Assembly: GCA_030529825.1 (NCBI GenBank)
Contig: JAUMWD010000002.1
Span: 149,742 to 213,741, forward strand
Length of the DNA stretch: 64,000 nucleotides
Source of the DNA: Bacillota bacterium
GTDB taxonomy: Bacteria; Bacillota; Clostridia; Oscillospirales; Oscillospiraceae
Direction: 5' to 3'
Shown here: positions 1-8,172 of the stretch, piece after piece
How the letters are laid out: each line of letters begins with the position of its first letter
How positions within the stretch are numbered: the stretch's first letter is position 1
The notes under the pieces: generated by a model
Seen by the model: the letters and a program-made list of their open reading frames with translations, nothing else
Databases searched by the model: none
Told to the model about the DNA's origin: nothing
Made by a program: the position numbers and the translations under genes

Positions 1-292
1 CATTAAAGAACTTTTTTGTTTTTGTTGCAGTTGTCCACCAATAGTCATGGTTTCCCTTAAGAATAATCTTTTTTCCGGGAAGCCGATCAATAAACAGAAA
101 GTCCTCCAAGGCCTCATCCATGGTCATTCCCCATGTGATGTCGCCGCACAAAACCGTGAGGTCATCGTCCGTCAGCGTTGAAAAGCCTTCTGAAATTTTA
201 TCTACATAGTTTTCCCATCTACCCCCGAAAACATCCATTGGTTTTTCGGTTCCGAGAGAAAGATGAAGGTCACCGATTGCATATAAAGACAT
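1..292 (-). CDS. Calcineurin-like metallophosphoesterase, 3' end outside window
   Basis: Reading leftward from an ATG at 292, the first 97 codons encode the N-terminal part of a calcineurin-type metallophosphoesterase. Metal-binding signatures are visible: GDLHLS near residue 7 (Asp, His), GDITWG near residue 51 (Asp) and GNHDYWW near residue 80 (Asn, His, Asp). A GGAGG ribosome binding site sits at about 295-299. The C-terminal half, with the last histidines, lies beyond the window edge. Family members hydrolyse phosphodiesters or phosphomonoesters with two metal ions; the substrate cannot be told from this fragment. There is no signal peptide, so it should be cytoplasmic. It is transcribed away from the DUF1540 gene at 368. 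Confidence 0.85.
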   Translation of the reverse strand, partial: MSLYAIGDLHLSLGTEKPMDVFGGRWENYVDKISEGFSTLTDDDLTVLCGDITWGMTMDEALEDFLFIDRLPGKKIILKGNHDYWWTTATKTKKFFN

Positions 293-367
293 ATGGCCTC
301 CGAATAAATCTAAAGGATAATACAAACACTAAACCTGCCACAGGCAAAACTATAGGAGGTAAATATT

Positions 368-550
368 ATGAGCGAAATTAAATCCCGGGACAGCAAGATA
401 ACAGGCGTTGGCTGCGATGTCACCAAGTGCAAGTACAACACCCGCGACAGGAAATGTTCTGCATCCGGCATTGAAGTGGGAAACGAAAAGGCATCCACCA
501 AGGGTGAAACCTATTGCTCCACCTTCTGTCCCAGAGGCTGCAGCGATTAA
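368..550 (+). CDS. DUF1540 domain protein, small cysteine-rich
   Basis: A 60-residue protein with seven cysteines in the DUF1540 pattern: CDVTKCKYN near the N terminus, then a single Cys, then CSTFCPRGC at the C terminus. The family is widespread in Clostridia and Bacilli and has no known function; the cysteines suggest metal binding or disulfides, which is inference. An AGGAGGT site lies 7 bases upstream of the ATG. It is a single-gene unit divergent from the phosphoesterase and convergent with thrC, from which a short hairpin separates it. Confidence 0.85.
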   Translation: MSEIKSRDSKITGVGCDVTKCKYNTRDRKCSASGIEVGNEKASTKGETYCSTFCPRGCSD

Positions 551-557
551 TTCGACA

Positions 558-582
558 TCAAAAACGGGAGAAATCCCGTTTA
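558..582. terminator. Hairpin between DUF1540 gene and thrC
   Basis: An 8-bp stem (AAACGGGA / TCCCGTTT, 562-569 and 574-581) with a 4-base loop lies between two convergent genes. On the minus strand it is followed by five T residues, so it best serves thrC; on the plus strand the T run is only three long. Confidence 0.6.
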
Positions 583-586
583 CATA

Positions 587-2065
587 TCAGTTCAAAAAAC
601 CCTTAACAACCTCAATCATATCTTCCCTTTCGCACACACCGCTAAAGCGCTGCTCGCGCTTGTCGAGGCCGGCAAGAGGTGCGGGTACATCAAGTCCCGT
701 GCTCTTTGAAAGCTTATCAATAAGTTCTGTGCCTGCGGCGTTACATTCATCACCCAATGCAGAAAGCACGCTGTCGCAGAATTTGAAGGGGCTTGCGGTG
801 GATACTACGATTGTGGGTACAACAGCATTATTTCTGCGATAATCCTCAACAACCTTGCAGGCAACGGCAGTATGCGTGTCTATGAGATAGCCGTACTTGC
901 CGTACATATCACTGATAAGTGCCTTTGTATCATCATCGGAGCAGAATCCGCCCTTGAAATTTGCGGAAATGACCGTCTTAATCTCTTCGGATACCGCATA
1001 GCTGCCCTCTGTACCGAGAGCCTTCATATAAGATGCCACAAGCTCATCATCCTCGCTGATGCAATAGAGCAGGCGCTCCAAATTGCTGGAAACCAAAATA
1101 TCCATAGAGGGAGAGATAGTGCAGCAGAAGGGACGGTTTTTATTATAAACGCCGCTTTCAAAGAAATCCGTCAGAACATTGTTAGCATTGGATGCACAGA
1201 TGAGCTTGCCCACGGGCAGTCCCATTTTTTTTGCGTACCAGCAGGCAAGGATATTGCCGAAGTTGCCTGTTGGGACAGCGAAATCAACCGTATCACCCAT
1301 GTTAATTTTACCGGAATTAACATAGTCGCAGTATGCGGAAAAATAGTAGGCAATCTGGGGAAGCAGTCTGCCCCAGTTGATGGAGTTTGCAGAGGAAAGG
1401 AACCAGCCGCTGCCGGAGATTTCTTCAGCAAATTTCTTGTCGGAAAAAATCATTTTAACGCCGGTCTGTGCATCGTCAAAATTGCCGTAAACCGCTGATA
1501 CGCCAACATTTTTACCACTCTGGGTAATCATCTGGAGCTTCTGCACATCAGACACTCCGTTATGGGGGTAAAACACCAGAATCTTTGTGTCCTCAACATC
1601 TGCAAAACCCTCAAGTGCAGCCTTTCCGGTATCGCCGCTGGTAGCTACAAGGATGCAAACCTTGCGCTCTTCCCCGCACTTTTTCAGGGATGCCGTGAGC
1701 AGATGGGGAAGCATCTGAAGGGCCATATCCTTGAAGGCGCAGGTCGGGCCGTGCCACAGCTCAAGAACGCCTGTAGTATCATCAATAAAATGGACGGGAG
1801 CTATTGCGGCATCATCAAAATTATCGCCATAGGCAGCATTTACATAGCCTTCAAGCTCTTCCCTGCTGAAATCCTCAAGGTAGCGGGACATAACATTAAC
1901 AGCTCTGCCGCAATAATCCATATCGCACAGTGCCTTAATTTCAGCTGCACTGATTGCAGGTACGGTTTCAGGTACAAACAATCCTCCGTCGGGAGCAAGT
2001 CCCTTGGCAATTGCTTCGGCAGCAGAGACCTTATAATTTTTATTTCTTGTGCTGAAATATTGCAT
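587..2065 (-). CDS. thrC: Threonine synthase
   Basis: A 492-residue PLP enzyme that converts O-phosphohomoserine to threonine in the cytoplasm. The N-terminal block MQYFSTRNKNYKV, with LAPDGGLFVPE near residue 23, is typical of the long ThrC class. The PLP-binding lysine is in CAFKDMALQ (Lys112), and VATSGDTGKAA supplies the phosphate-binding loop. Length matches bacterial threonine synthases of this class. The ATG follows a GAGGT site, two bases after the stop of yraN, so thrC is the last gene of the lepB-ylqF-rnhB-yraN-thrC run. No riboswitch or leader lies directly upstream, so expression should follow the operon. Confidence 0.95.
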   Translation of the reverse strand: MQYFSTRNKNYKVSAAEAIAKGLAPDGGLFVPETVPAISAAEIKALCDMDYCGRAVNVMSRYLEDFSREELEGYVNAAYGDNFDDAAIAPVHFIDDTTGVLELWHGPTCAFKDMALQMLPHLLTASLKKCGEERKVCILVATSGDTGKAALEGFADVEDTKILVFYPHNGVSDVQKLQMITQSGKNVGVSAVYGNFDDAQTGVKMIFSDKKFAEEISGSGWFLSSANSINWGRLLPQIAYYFSAYCDYVNSGKINMGDTVDFAVPTGNFGNILACWYAKKMGLPVGKLICASNANNVLTDFFESGVYNKNRPFCCTISPSMDILVSSNLERLLYCISEDDELVASYMKALGTEGSYAVSEEIKTVISANFKGGFCSDDDTKALISDMYGKYGYLIDTHTAVACKVVEDYRRNNAVVPTIVVSTASPFKFCDSVLSALGDECNAAGTELIDKLSKSTGLDVPAPLAGLDKREQRFSGVCEREDMIEVVKGFLN

Positions 2066-2067
2066 AA

Positions 2068-2433
2068 TTATACCTCAAATGCATTCTCTATGTGGTTAAT
2101 TTCAATGCGCCTGCTGTCAATGCCGTCAGGCGCATAAATCTCAATTACATCAAAACGCGGCTGCTTTTCCGTTTCGTGTTCTGTCAGCCAAAGCTGTGCC
2201 GCCGTAATAACTCGTCGCTGCTTCGCGACGGTGACAAATTCTTTTGCTTCGCCGTGGCTGTCATTCTTCCGCAGCTTGACTTCCGCAAAAACTATAAATT
2301 TTCTGTTTTCTGCAACAATATCTATCTCGCCCTGGCGATATCGGCAATTCATGTCGACAACTTTGTAGCCGTGGCGCTTTAGAAAAGCGGCAGCTTTTTT
2401 CTCTCCATAGGAGCCAAGATTTCTGACATCCAT
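2068..2433 (-). CDS. YraN family (UPF0102) endonuclease-like protein
   Basis: A 121-residue protein with the restriction-endonuclease-like fold signature of the UPF0102/YraN family: GEKKAAAFLKRHGY near residue 10, then CRYRQGEIDIVAE and FAEVKLR (the GEID...EVK metal-binding core, about residues 31-55). The family usually sits beside rnhB, as here. The start ATG shares one base with the rnhB stop (TGATG at 2431-2435), which implies translational coupling. The molecular role is not established; association with Holliday-junction or DNA processing has been proposed from the fold only. Confidence 0.9.
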   Translation of the reverse strand: MDVRNLGSYGEKKAAAFLKRHGYKVVDMNCRYRQGEIDIVAENRKFIVFAEVKLRKNDSHGEAKEFVTVAKQRRVITAAQLWLTEHETEKQPRFDVIEIYAPDGIDSRRIEINHIENAFEV

Positions 2434-3032
2434 CAGTGCATCTTCCTCAAAAAGCTCATTCTGTGAATTTCACAGGGGCCAAACTCACGAAGTGCCTCAT
2501 AGTGGAGCTTTGTACCGTAGCCCTTGTGCTGTTCAAAATGGTACTGCGGATATTTTTCCGCCATTTCCAGCATATATCGGTCACGGGTGACCTTGGCAAG
2601 AATAGAGGCTGCAGCAATATCGGCGCACTTTGCATCGCCTTTTATAACGCAGCGGCTGGGGTACTCAATGGCGCTGTTGCGGTTACCGTCAATCAAAGAG
2701 AGCTCCGGAACGGGATCAAGCTGTGATATTGCCCTGTTCATGGCAAGCATCGACGCATTGAGAATGTTCATTTCCTCAATTTCCTCAACTGAAGAAAACG
2801 CAATTCCATAGCTTACGGCGTTCTCTCGTATCACATCAAATAGCGCGTCCCTTTTCTTTTCCGTGAGCTTTTTGGAGTCATTGAGACCGGCAATCTCAAG
2901 GTTTCGGGGAAGAATTACAGCAGCAGCGCAAACAGGTCCAGCAAGAGGCCCCCTGCCTGCCTCATCAACGCCACAGATTATATTGACTCCGCTGTCATAT
3001 ATTTCGTTTTCGATTACCCAAAGTTCGTTCAT
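2433..3032 (-). CDS. rnhB: Ribonuclease HII
   Basis: A 199-residue RNase HII, which cuts RNA in RNA-DNA hybrids and removes misincorporated ribonucleotides. The signature DEAGRGPLAGPV begins at residue 23, giving catalytic Asp23 and Glu24; the other acidic ligands are in SLIDGN (Asp115) and CADIAAAS (Asp138). SKKLT and ASILAKVTRD are also conserved. The start overlaps the end of ylqF by 4 bases (ATGA), and yraN follows with a one-base overlap, as in the conserved Firmicutes cluster. Confidence 0.96.
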   Translation of the reverse strand: MNELWVIENEIYDSGVNIICGVDEAGRGPLAGPVCAAAVILPRNLEIAGLNDSKKLTEKKRDALFDVIRENAVSYGIAFSSVEEIEEMNILNASMLAMNRAISQLDPVPELSLIDGNRNSAIEYPSRCVIKGDAKCADIAAASILAKVTRDRYMLEMAEKYPQYHFEQHKGYGTKLHYEALREFGPCEIHRMSFLRKMH

Positions 3033-3901
3033 TCAGGTTTCTCCAAGCTGATTCTTCCGAGCTTTCCGTCATGATACTCACCCAAAAGAGTGTTTGCCAT
3101 GCGTTCAATATCATATTCGCCTCGGGAAATGAGGAAGCCGCGCTTTTTTGCCGCCTCCTCTAGAAGCTCAAAGCCGTTCATTTCAAGGTTTGGCTCAAAC
3201 TTATAGCGAGCCTTAACCGCATCGGGATACAGCCTGCACAAACGCAGCATAAAGTTTGCCGCAAGGGTTTCCTTGTCAAGAACATCCGCCTTAATAGCAT
3301 TTGTAATTGCAAGCATTTCCCCCACTTCCTGTGAGTCAAATTTCGGCCACAGGATTCCCGGCGTATCAAGCAAATCAAGCCCCTGGTCAATGCTTATCCA
3401 TTGCTTTCCGCGGGTAACGCCGGGTTTGTCGCCGGCTATAGCAGCCTTGCGCTTTGCAACCTTGTTGATAAACGTGGACTTTCCCACATTGGGAATGCCG
3501 AGAATCATGATCTTTAGGGGGCGGTTTGCCTGTCCCTTTGCGGCATAAGCCTCAATTTTCTCCTTGAGCACTTCTCTGACAGCCTGATTGAACTGGTTTA
3601 CGCCCTTACCGCTTTTTGCATCGGTTTCGAGAATCTTAATACCCTGTGCTTCAAAATATCTGCGCCACTGTGCGGTTATATTGGGGTCTGCCAGATCAAT
3701 TCGATTGAGTATTATAAGCCTCGGCTTACCGGCAGCAAGTCTGTCAATATCGGGATTTCGGCTGGCATTTGGTATTCTCGCGTCCAGTATTTCGCAAACA
3801 GCATCAACAAGCTTGAGGTTTTCCTCAATCATCCGCTGTGCCTTGGTCATATGGCCCGGGAACCACTGTATATTCATTTTTTCAAAGCTTGCTTCAGACA
3901 T
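3029..3901 (-). CDS. ylqF: Ribosome biogenesis GTPase YlqF (RbgA)
   Basis: A 290-residue circularly permuted GTPase that matures the 50S ribosomal subunit. It starts with the family hallmark NIQWFPGHMTKAQ. GTPase motifs appear in permuted order: G4 as NRID (residues 66-69), G5 as DAKSGKG, G1 as GIPNVGKS (135-142), and G3 as DTPG (179-182). The C-terminal helical domain follows. I chose the ATG at 3901 (MSEASFEK) because a GGTGA site sits six bases upstream; a TTG two codons earlier or the internal Met at residue 9 are alternatives. It lies directly after lepB, with the lepB stop just upstream of the start. Confidence 0.95.
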   Translation of the reverse strand: MSEASFEKMNIQWFPGHMTKAQRMIEENLKLVDAVCEILDARIPNASRNPDIDRLAAGKPRLIILNRIDLADPNITAQWRRYFEAQGIKILETDAKSGKGVNQFNQAVREVLKEKIEAYAAKGQANRPLKIMILGIPNVGKSTFINKVAKRKAAIAGDKPGVTRGKQWISIDQGLDLLDTPGILWPKFDSQEVGEMLAITNAIKADVLDKETLAANFMLRLCRLYPDAVKARYKFEPNLEMNGFELLEEAAKKRGFLISRGEYDIERMANTLLGEYHDGKLGRISLEKPE

Positions 3902-3903
3902 TT

Positions 3904-4473
3904 TCAATCACCGTAGGGGCTTCCGATATGGTCAAGCGGAAATGCGACAAAATATACCTTTCCGATTATCATGCGTTCATCAACCATGCCGATTTCCGCT
4001 TTGCGGCTGTCGGTGGAATCGTTTCGGTTATCACCCATAACAAAAACACAGCCTTCGGGAACAACCTGCTTTCCCGGGAAATCGAGCTGGTTAATGGTGG
4101 GGGCAGCAATATATGGCTCATCAAGAACAACTCCGTCAACCTTTACAACGCCCTTATTGAAGTCAATTTCAATGGTTTGGCCTTCTGTTGCAATAACTCG
4201 CTTTACCAAAGCCTCGGGCTTATACTCATCCTTACGGAAAATCACTATATCTCCCGCCTTCGGTTCATAGAAGAGGTTAGATACGATCATCTTATCTCCG
4301 TCTTCAAGAGTCGGGTTCATTGAAGGCCCCACAACATCAATAATTCGCACAAAGAATGTAAAAACTATTACGCAGAAAATAATTGCAATAATAATTGACT
4401 CTATCCACTCGTATATCTCACCGCGTGCGGTCAAGGTCTTTTCAACTTTCTCTTTTGATTTTTTATTATTCAT
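3904..4473 (-). CDS. lepB: Signal peptidase I
   Basis: A 189-residue type I signal peptidase, which removes signal peptides from exported proteins on the outer face of the membrane. One membrane segment spans about residues 24-43. The catalytic serine is in VGPSMNPTL (Ser51), and the general-base lysine is in VKRVIATEGQ (Lys91). Box E is FVMGDNRNDSTDSR. The size fits the short Gram-positive forms. The ATG follows GAGGTAA. It is the first gene of the lepB-ylqF-rnhB-yraN-thrC unit and has a promoter in the gap after the rplS terminator. Confidence 0.95.
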   Translation of the reverse strand: MNNKKSKEKVEKTLTARGEIYEWIESIIIAIIFCVIVFTFFVRIIDVVGPSMNPTLEDGDKMIVSNLFYEPKAGDIVIFRKDEYKPEALVKRVIATEGQTIEIDFNKGVVKVDGVVLDEPYIAAPTINQLDFPGKQVVPEGCVFVMGDNRNDSTDSRKAEIGMVDERMIIGKVYFVAFPLDHIGSPYGD

Positions 4474-4508
4474 GGTATTACCTCAAATCAAAAATGGTTA
4501 TTCAAGAT

Positions 4509-4538
4509 ATTATACACTATTCAGCTATTAATAGGCAA
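4509..4538 (-). promoter_or_regulatory. Probable promoter of the lepB operon
   Basis: On the minus strand a perfect -10 box TATAAT (4509-4514) stands 18 bases from TTGCCT (4533-4538), a 4 of 6 match to the -35 consensus. It lies just downstream of the rplS terminator and 36 bases before the lepB start. Confidence 0.55.
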
Positions 4539-4540
4539 CA

Positions 4541-4568
4541 AAAAAAGAGGCCAACGGCCTCTTTTTTT
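4541..4568 (-). terminator. Intrinsic terminator of rplS
   Basis: A 12-bp stem (AAAAAAGAGGCC and its complement) around a three-base loop is followed by a T run, 25 bases after the rplS stop. It separates rplS from lepB and is nearly symmetric, so it could stop transcription in both directions. Confidence 0.85.
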
Positions 4569-4592
4569 GACACAGTAACAGGTTTAGAGCGA

Positions 4593-4934
4593 TTACAGGC
4601 GCTCCTTAACCTTTGCAGCCTTACCAACGCGATCACGCAGGTAGTAAAGCTTTGCACGGCGTACCTTGCCCTTACGCACGGTTTCAACAGAAACGATGGA
4701 GGGAGAGTGTACGGGGAAGACCTTCTCACAGCCTACGCCGTAGGAAATACGACGAACGGTGATGGTCTCATTGATGCCGCCATGCTTCTTGGCAATAATG
4801 GTGCCTTCGAAAGCCTGGGTGCGCTCGCGGCTGCCTTCCTTAACGCGGACGGTGATACGCACGGTATCGCCGACATTGAGTTCGGGCAGTTCGGGCTTCA
4901 TGTACTGTTCGCTGAGAATTTTGACCAGATCCAT
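4593..4934 (-). CDS. rplS: 50S ribosomal protein L19
   Basis: A 113-residue L19, which sits at the 30S-50S interface of the ribosome. Recognisable blocks are [31 protein letters not shown] and [11 protein letters not shown] near the C terminus. Length is the usual one for the family. It is a single-gene unit with its own promoter at 5039-5067, an upstream leader of about 100 bases with hairpins, and an intrinsic terminator. The usual neighbour trmD is not upstream here; a DUF2344/radical SAM pair takes that position. The ATG follows AAGGA. Confidence 0.97.
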   Translation of the reverse strand: MDLVKILSEQYMKPELPELNVGDTVRITVRVKEGSRERTQAFEGTIIAKKHGGINETITVRRISYGVGCEKVFPVHSPSIVSVETVRKGKVRRAKLYYLRDRVGKAAKVKERL

Positions 4935-5038
4935 AATCTAATCCTTCCTTTACATTAAGGCGTTCTTACCGTTGGGCGCATCAGGCCTCGGCAGCGGACC
5001 GCTTGATAGCCGGCGGGCGTACCCGCACAAGCTTAAGT
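4935..5038 (-). ncRNA. Candidate L19 autoregulatory leader RNA
   Basis: The about 100-base untranslated leader between the rplS promoter and its start codon is GC-rich compared with its surroundings and folds by eye: a stem GCGGG/CCCGC (about 5009-5022), a second repeat around GCGGTCCGC (about 4995-5003), and GGCCTGATGCGCCC further down. Ribosomal-protein leaders of this length occur before rplS in Bacilli and let L19 repress its own translation. Matching this stretch to that family is inference from position and folding, not from alignment. Confidence 0.45.
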
Positions 5039-5067
5039 ACTATACCACATAATTCCTTGTAAATCAA
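5039..5067 (-). promoter_or_regulatory. Promoter of rplS
   Basis: On the minus strand TTGATT (5062-5067) and TATAGT (5039-5044) are spaced by exactly 17 bases, a near-consensus vegetative promoter placed to give a leader of about 95-100 bases. Confidence 0.8.
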
Positions 5068-5074
5068 GCACTTT

Positions 5075-5734
5075 TTAACGAAAAACGCTCATATTTTCAT
5101 CAAAAATCTCGAGTCTTTTAAATTTTGCGAAGTCCGGCGCAATTTCGGGCATAAGCTGACGGAGAGCATCGGCAAGAAGCTCCGGATTAAGCGTAGGCTC
5201 CTGTGCGGAAATGGTGGCATTCATGCAAACAATATTATCGCAAGCCGAAAAAGCAATGTCCTTTATGGCAGGCTTTATATCACTTTCCCCTATTCCGCGC
5301 TTGGTTTTCTTCTGAATTACAATGCTGTCCTTTGCGAAGAATTCACAGAGCTTCGGAAGCATTTCTTCGGAGCTTCTTTCGTCGTACTCAAATACTCCTT
5401 CGATTTTCAGCCACTTAAGCTCTCTTACCTTGCGGTCGGACTGATAAACTTCAAGGGCGCTGATACCCTCGGGAAGCTGGGTTTTCAGGCGCTTGAGTAT
5501 TTCTTCGGGCTCCATATCGTCAAGGAGCTTGAAATCAAGGATTTCGCATACGCTTTCTGCACCTACGGAAAGCGGCATCGCAATGGAGATATTGGGGTGA
5601 GGGTTAAAGCCCTCGGAGTATTTCAAATTACAATCAGCACGCTTGAAAGCGCGTGTAAGAGTGCGCATAAGGTCAAGGTGGGAAATATATACAGCTCTGC
5701 CCGTCTTTGAAAACAGTAATCTCAATTTATCCAT
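5075..5734 (-). CDS. DUF2344 / TIGR03936 radical-SAM-linked protein
   Basis: A 219-residue protein of the DUF2344 family, recognised from KLRLLFSKTGRAVYISHLD at the start and AFKRADCNLKYSEGFNPHP near residue 30. The family occurs next to, or fused with, the radical SAM protein of the next gene, and its biochemical role is unknown. I use the ATG at 5734, eight bases after a GGAGG site; a GTG one codon earlier is possible. The start lies inside the last codons of the upstream radical SAM gene, so the two are translationally coupled. It ends just ahead of the rplS promoter. Confidence 0.85.
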   Translation of the reverse strand: MDKLRLLFSKTGRAVYISHLDLMRTLTRAFKRADCNLKYSEGFNPHPNISIAMPLSVGAESVCEILDFKLLDDMEPEEILKRLKTQLPEGISALEVYQSDRKVRELKWLKIEGVFEYDERSSEEMLPKLCEFFAKDSIVIQKKTKRGIGESDIKPAIKDIAFSACDNIVCMNATISAQEPTLNPELLADALRQLMPEIAPDFAKFKRLEIFDENMSVFR

Positions 5735-7559
5735 CACAACGACCTCCGCTTAAGCATCTTGCACCGCAGGCAGAGCACTGCTTGCGGCAGTCGGGAGAAA
5801 GCTCGGATTTATAGCACTGCTCCTTCTCATGCCACAGATGCTCCTTACGCACGCCTATATCTACGCAGTCCCAGGGCATTACCTCGTCCTTGTTTCTCTC
5901 TCTGTGGGCATAGAAGCCGGGATCAACTCCGCACTTTTCAAAGGCCTTCATCCAGCGGTTAAAATTGAAATAGTCGCTCCAGGCCTCAAGTCTTCCGCCG
6001 TTACGCCAAACATCCTCAATAACGGCGCCCATGCGTCTGTCACCTCTTGACAGGGTTGCCTCAATATAGCTCGTCTGTGGATCATGCCAGTTATATACCA
6101 CATTCTTCGCGGTAATTGCCTCGCGCAGGAGATTGACCTTGCGAATATACTCCTCCATGGTGTTCTGGGTTTCCCACTGGAAGGGGCTGTGGGGCTTGGG
6201 AACAAAGCAGGAGGTTGAAACGGTAATGCGTACTCCCCTGTTCTTGTTCTTTGCATACAGGCGCCATGTATGGAGAACCTGATTTGCAAGCTCTGCAATG
6301 CCGCGTATGTCGTCATCCGTTTCTGTTGGAAGACCCAGCATGAAATAAAGCTTAACATTGTTCCACCCGCCCTCAAAGGCGAGGCGGCAGGTATTAAGCA
6401 GATCTTCCTCGGTGACATTTTTGTTAATGGCGTCACGCAGGCGCTGGCTGCCTGCCTCAGGAGCAAAGGTAAGGCCGCTTTTACGTGTCTTCTGAATACG
6501 GTGCATAATATCAATGGAGAAATTATCCGCGCGCAAGGAAGGCAGAGAAATGCCTATGCTTTTAGGCTCGCAGTATTCCAGCAGGCCGTCACAAAGCTGT
6601 TCAAGTCCGCGATAATCGCTGGAGCTTAAGGAAAGCAGCGTAATGTCCTGGCATCCGGTATTCTTAAGCAGAGTCTTCCCTTGTTCAATGAGCAGCTCGG
6701 GACTCTTTGCGCGAATAGGTCTGTAGGTATGACCTGCCTGGCAGAAGCGGCAACCGCGGATGCAGCCTCGGAACAGTTCAAGATTTACACGGTCATGTAC
6801 AACCTCCGTAGAGGGCACAATGGGGTTAAGCGGAAAATGCACGGAATCCATATCCGTAATTATGCGCTTTGTTACTCTTTCGGGAGCCCCAGCCAAAACT
6901 TCAAAATGGTTTATGGTGCAATCATCATTCAACACAGGTGTGTAGAACGCAGGAACATATACCCCGCCGATTTTTGCAGCTTCCTTAAGGAATTTTTCCT
7001 TTTCCCATCCCTCATTCTTCGCAACATGCAAAAGTTCCAGCAGCTCATTGTTCATTTCTTCTCCCTCGCCAAGGAGAAAAATGTCAACAAAATCAGCCAT
7101 GGTTTCGGGGTTAAGTGCCGCTGTGCCGCCTGCAATCACAAGAGGTGTAAGCGCCTTGCGCTCCTCACGGTGAATGGGCAGTCCTGCCATGTCAATCATG
7201 TCAAGAACAGTTGAATATGCCATCTCATAGCCAATTGAAAATGCAAGCACATCATGCTGTGAAATAGGATCTCCACTCTCCAGGGCATACAGAGGAATGT
7301 CGGCTTTTTTCATTTCGTCGTACATATCGCCCCAGGGAGCAAAGACTCTCTCACACCAAACATATGGCAGCTCATTCATTGTAGAATAAAGAATGCTCAT
7401 ACCGAGATTGGACATGCCGATCTCATAGGTATCAGGAAAGCAGAAAGCAACTCTGATGTCTATGTCAGCCTTGTCTTTAATTATTTGATTATATTCCCCT
7501 CCCGTGTATCTTGCCGGCTTCTGAACGCGGGGCAGAATTCTTTCAAGTCTTTTATCCAT
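5727..7559 (-). CDS. B12-binding-like radical SAM protein, TIGR03960 family
   Basis: A 610-residue radical SAM enzyme. The N-terminal third resembles a cobalamin-binding-type Rossmann region (VAFCFPDTYEIGMSNLG). The 4Fe-4S cysteines are in RGCIRGCRFCQAG (Cys266, Cys270, Cys273), followed by HTYRPIR. The barrel runs to about residue 470, and a cysteine-rich tail (CRKQCSACGARC near residue 595) may hold a second cluster. Members of this family are paired with DUF2344 proteins across Clostridia and are often near ribosomal-protein or RNase G genes; the reaction is unknown. It follows the M50 peptidase gene after 31 bases, so all four genes from 8954 probably form one operon. Confidence 0.88.
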   Translation of the reverse strand: MDKRLERILPRVQKPARYTGGEYNQIIKDKADIDIRVAFCFPDTYEIGMSNLGMSILYSTMNELPYVWCERVFAPWGDMYDEMKKADIPLYALESGDPISQHDVLAFSIGYEMAYSTVLDMIDMAGLPIHREERKALTPLVIAGGTAALNPETMADFVDIFLLGEGEEMNNELLELLHVAKNEGWEKEKFLKEAAKIGGVYVPAFYTPVLNDDCTINHFEVLAGAPERVTKRIITDMDSVHFPLNPIVPSTEVVHDRVNLELFRGCIRGCRFCQAGHTYRPIRAKSPELLIEQGKTLLKNTGCQDITLLSLSSSDYRGLEQLCDGLLEYCEPKSIGISLPSLRADNFSIDIMHRIQKTRKSGLTFAPEAGSQRLRDAINKNVTEEDLLNTCRLAFEGGWNNVKLYFMLGLPTETDDDIRGIAELANQVLHTWRLYAKNKNRGVRITVSTSCFVPKPHSPFQWETQNTMEEYIRKVNLLREAITAKNVVYNWHDPQTSYIEATLSRGDRRMGAVIEDVWRNGGRLEAWSDYFNFNRWMKAFEKCGVDPGFYAHRERNKDEVMPWDCVDIGVRKEHLWHEKEQCYKSELSPDCRKQCSACGARCLSGGRCDG

Positions 7560-7590
7560 TATGTATCTCCAACAATTTAGTCTATATATT

Positions 7591-8172
7591 TTACAACACG
7601 CGCTTTCTTTTTACAATACCCGTTTGCGCAATTAAAAGGCATATTCCTCCGCCCACGAAAATATACCGTGCGCTGAAAATGCCCGAAAGCGCTGCAAAAA
7701 CGCCGGAGAAAACACCGAATGCTTCAAGTATTTTTTCTCTTTTTTCTCTCCTAATTCTTGTTGAAAGCAAGCGCTCCGCTATTCTTCCTCCGTCAAGGGG
7801 CATTGCAGGAAGAAGATTATATGCTGACAGCCAAAGGCTGATTTGCCCCATCAATTTGAAAACATAATCATATTTGCCGAAGCTAAAATTACAGCACAGC
7901 GCTGCAAGACCAAGTCCAAACATAGGTCCCAAAAGGATAGCAACGATTTCACCCATTCGTGACGCCAATCCTGCGCCATCCATGGAAAATCCCCCTATCT
8001 CAAGATGTATGCTTTTTATTTTGCCACCGAAAAGCACAACACCCACTATGTGGCCTATTTCATGAACGCAAGCCGATGCGATGAATGCAATTATGGTTGA
8101 AAAACCATAAAAATAGTAAACTGCCAGCAAAACGGCAACGCATATCGCGCTGATTCTTACGCCGAGCTTCAC
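7591..8172 (-). CDS. Site-2-protease family (M50) peptidase, SpoIVFB-like
   Basis: A 193-residue integral membrane zinc protease. The zinc motif HEIGH is at residues 37-41, and the third ligand is in NLLPAMPLDGGR (Asp127). Four or five hydrophobic segments are present, and the protein ends with a short hydrophobic tail. There is no PDZ or CBS domain, so it is a minimal form like SpoIVFB, which activates pro-sigma-K in the mother cell during sporulation. The start overlaps the upstream M23 gene by 4 bases. The SpoIVFA-SpoIVFB order in Bacillus supports the assignment, but a vegetative role cannot be excluded. Confidence 0.85.
   Translation of the reverse strand: MKLGVRISAICVAVLLAVYYFYGFSTIIAFIASACVHEIGHIVGVVLFGGKIKSIHLEIGGFSMDGAGLASRMGEIVAILLGPMFGLGLAALCCNFSFGKYDYVFKLMGQISLWLSAYNLLPAMPLDGGRIAERLLSTRIRREKREKILEAFGVFSGVFAALSGIFSARYIFVGGGICLLIAQTGIVKRKRVL

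Noticed and set aside
408..842. Plus-strand reading frame of 144 codons overlapping the DUF1540 gene and the end of thrC
   Set aside because: It overlaps two real genes in other frames, has no ribosome binding site and no recognisable sequence features.
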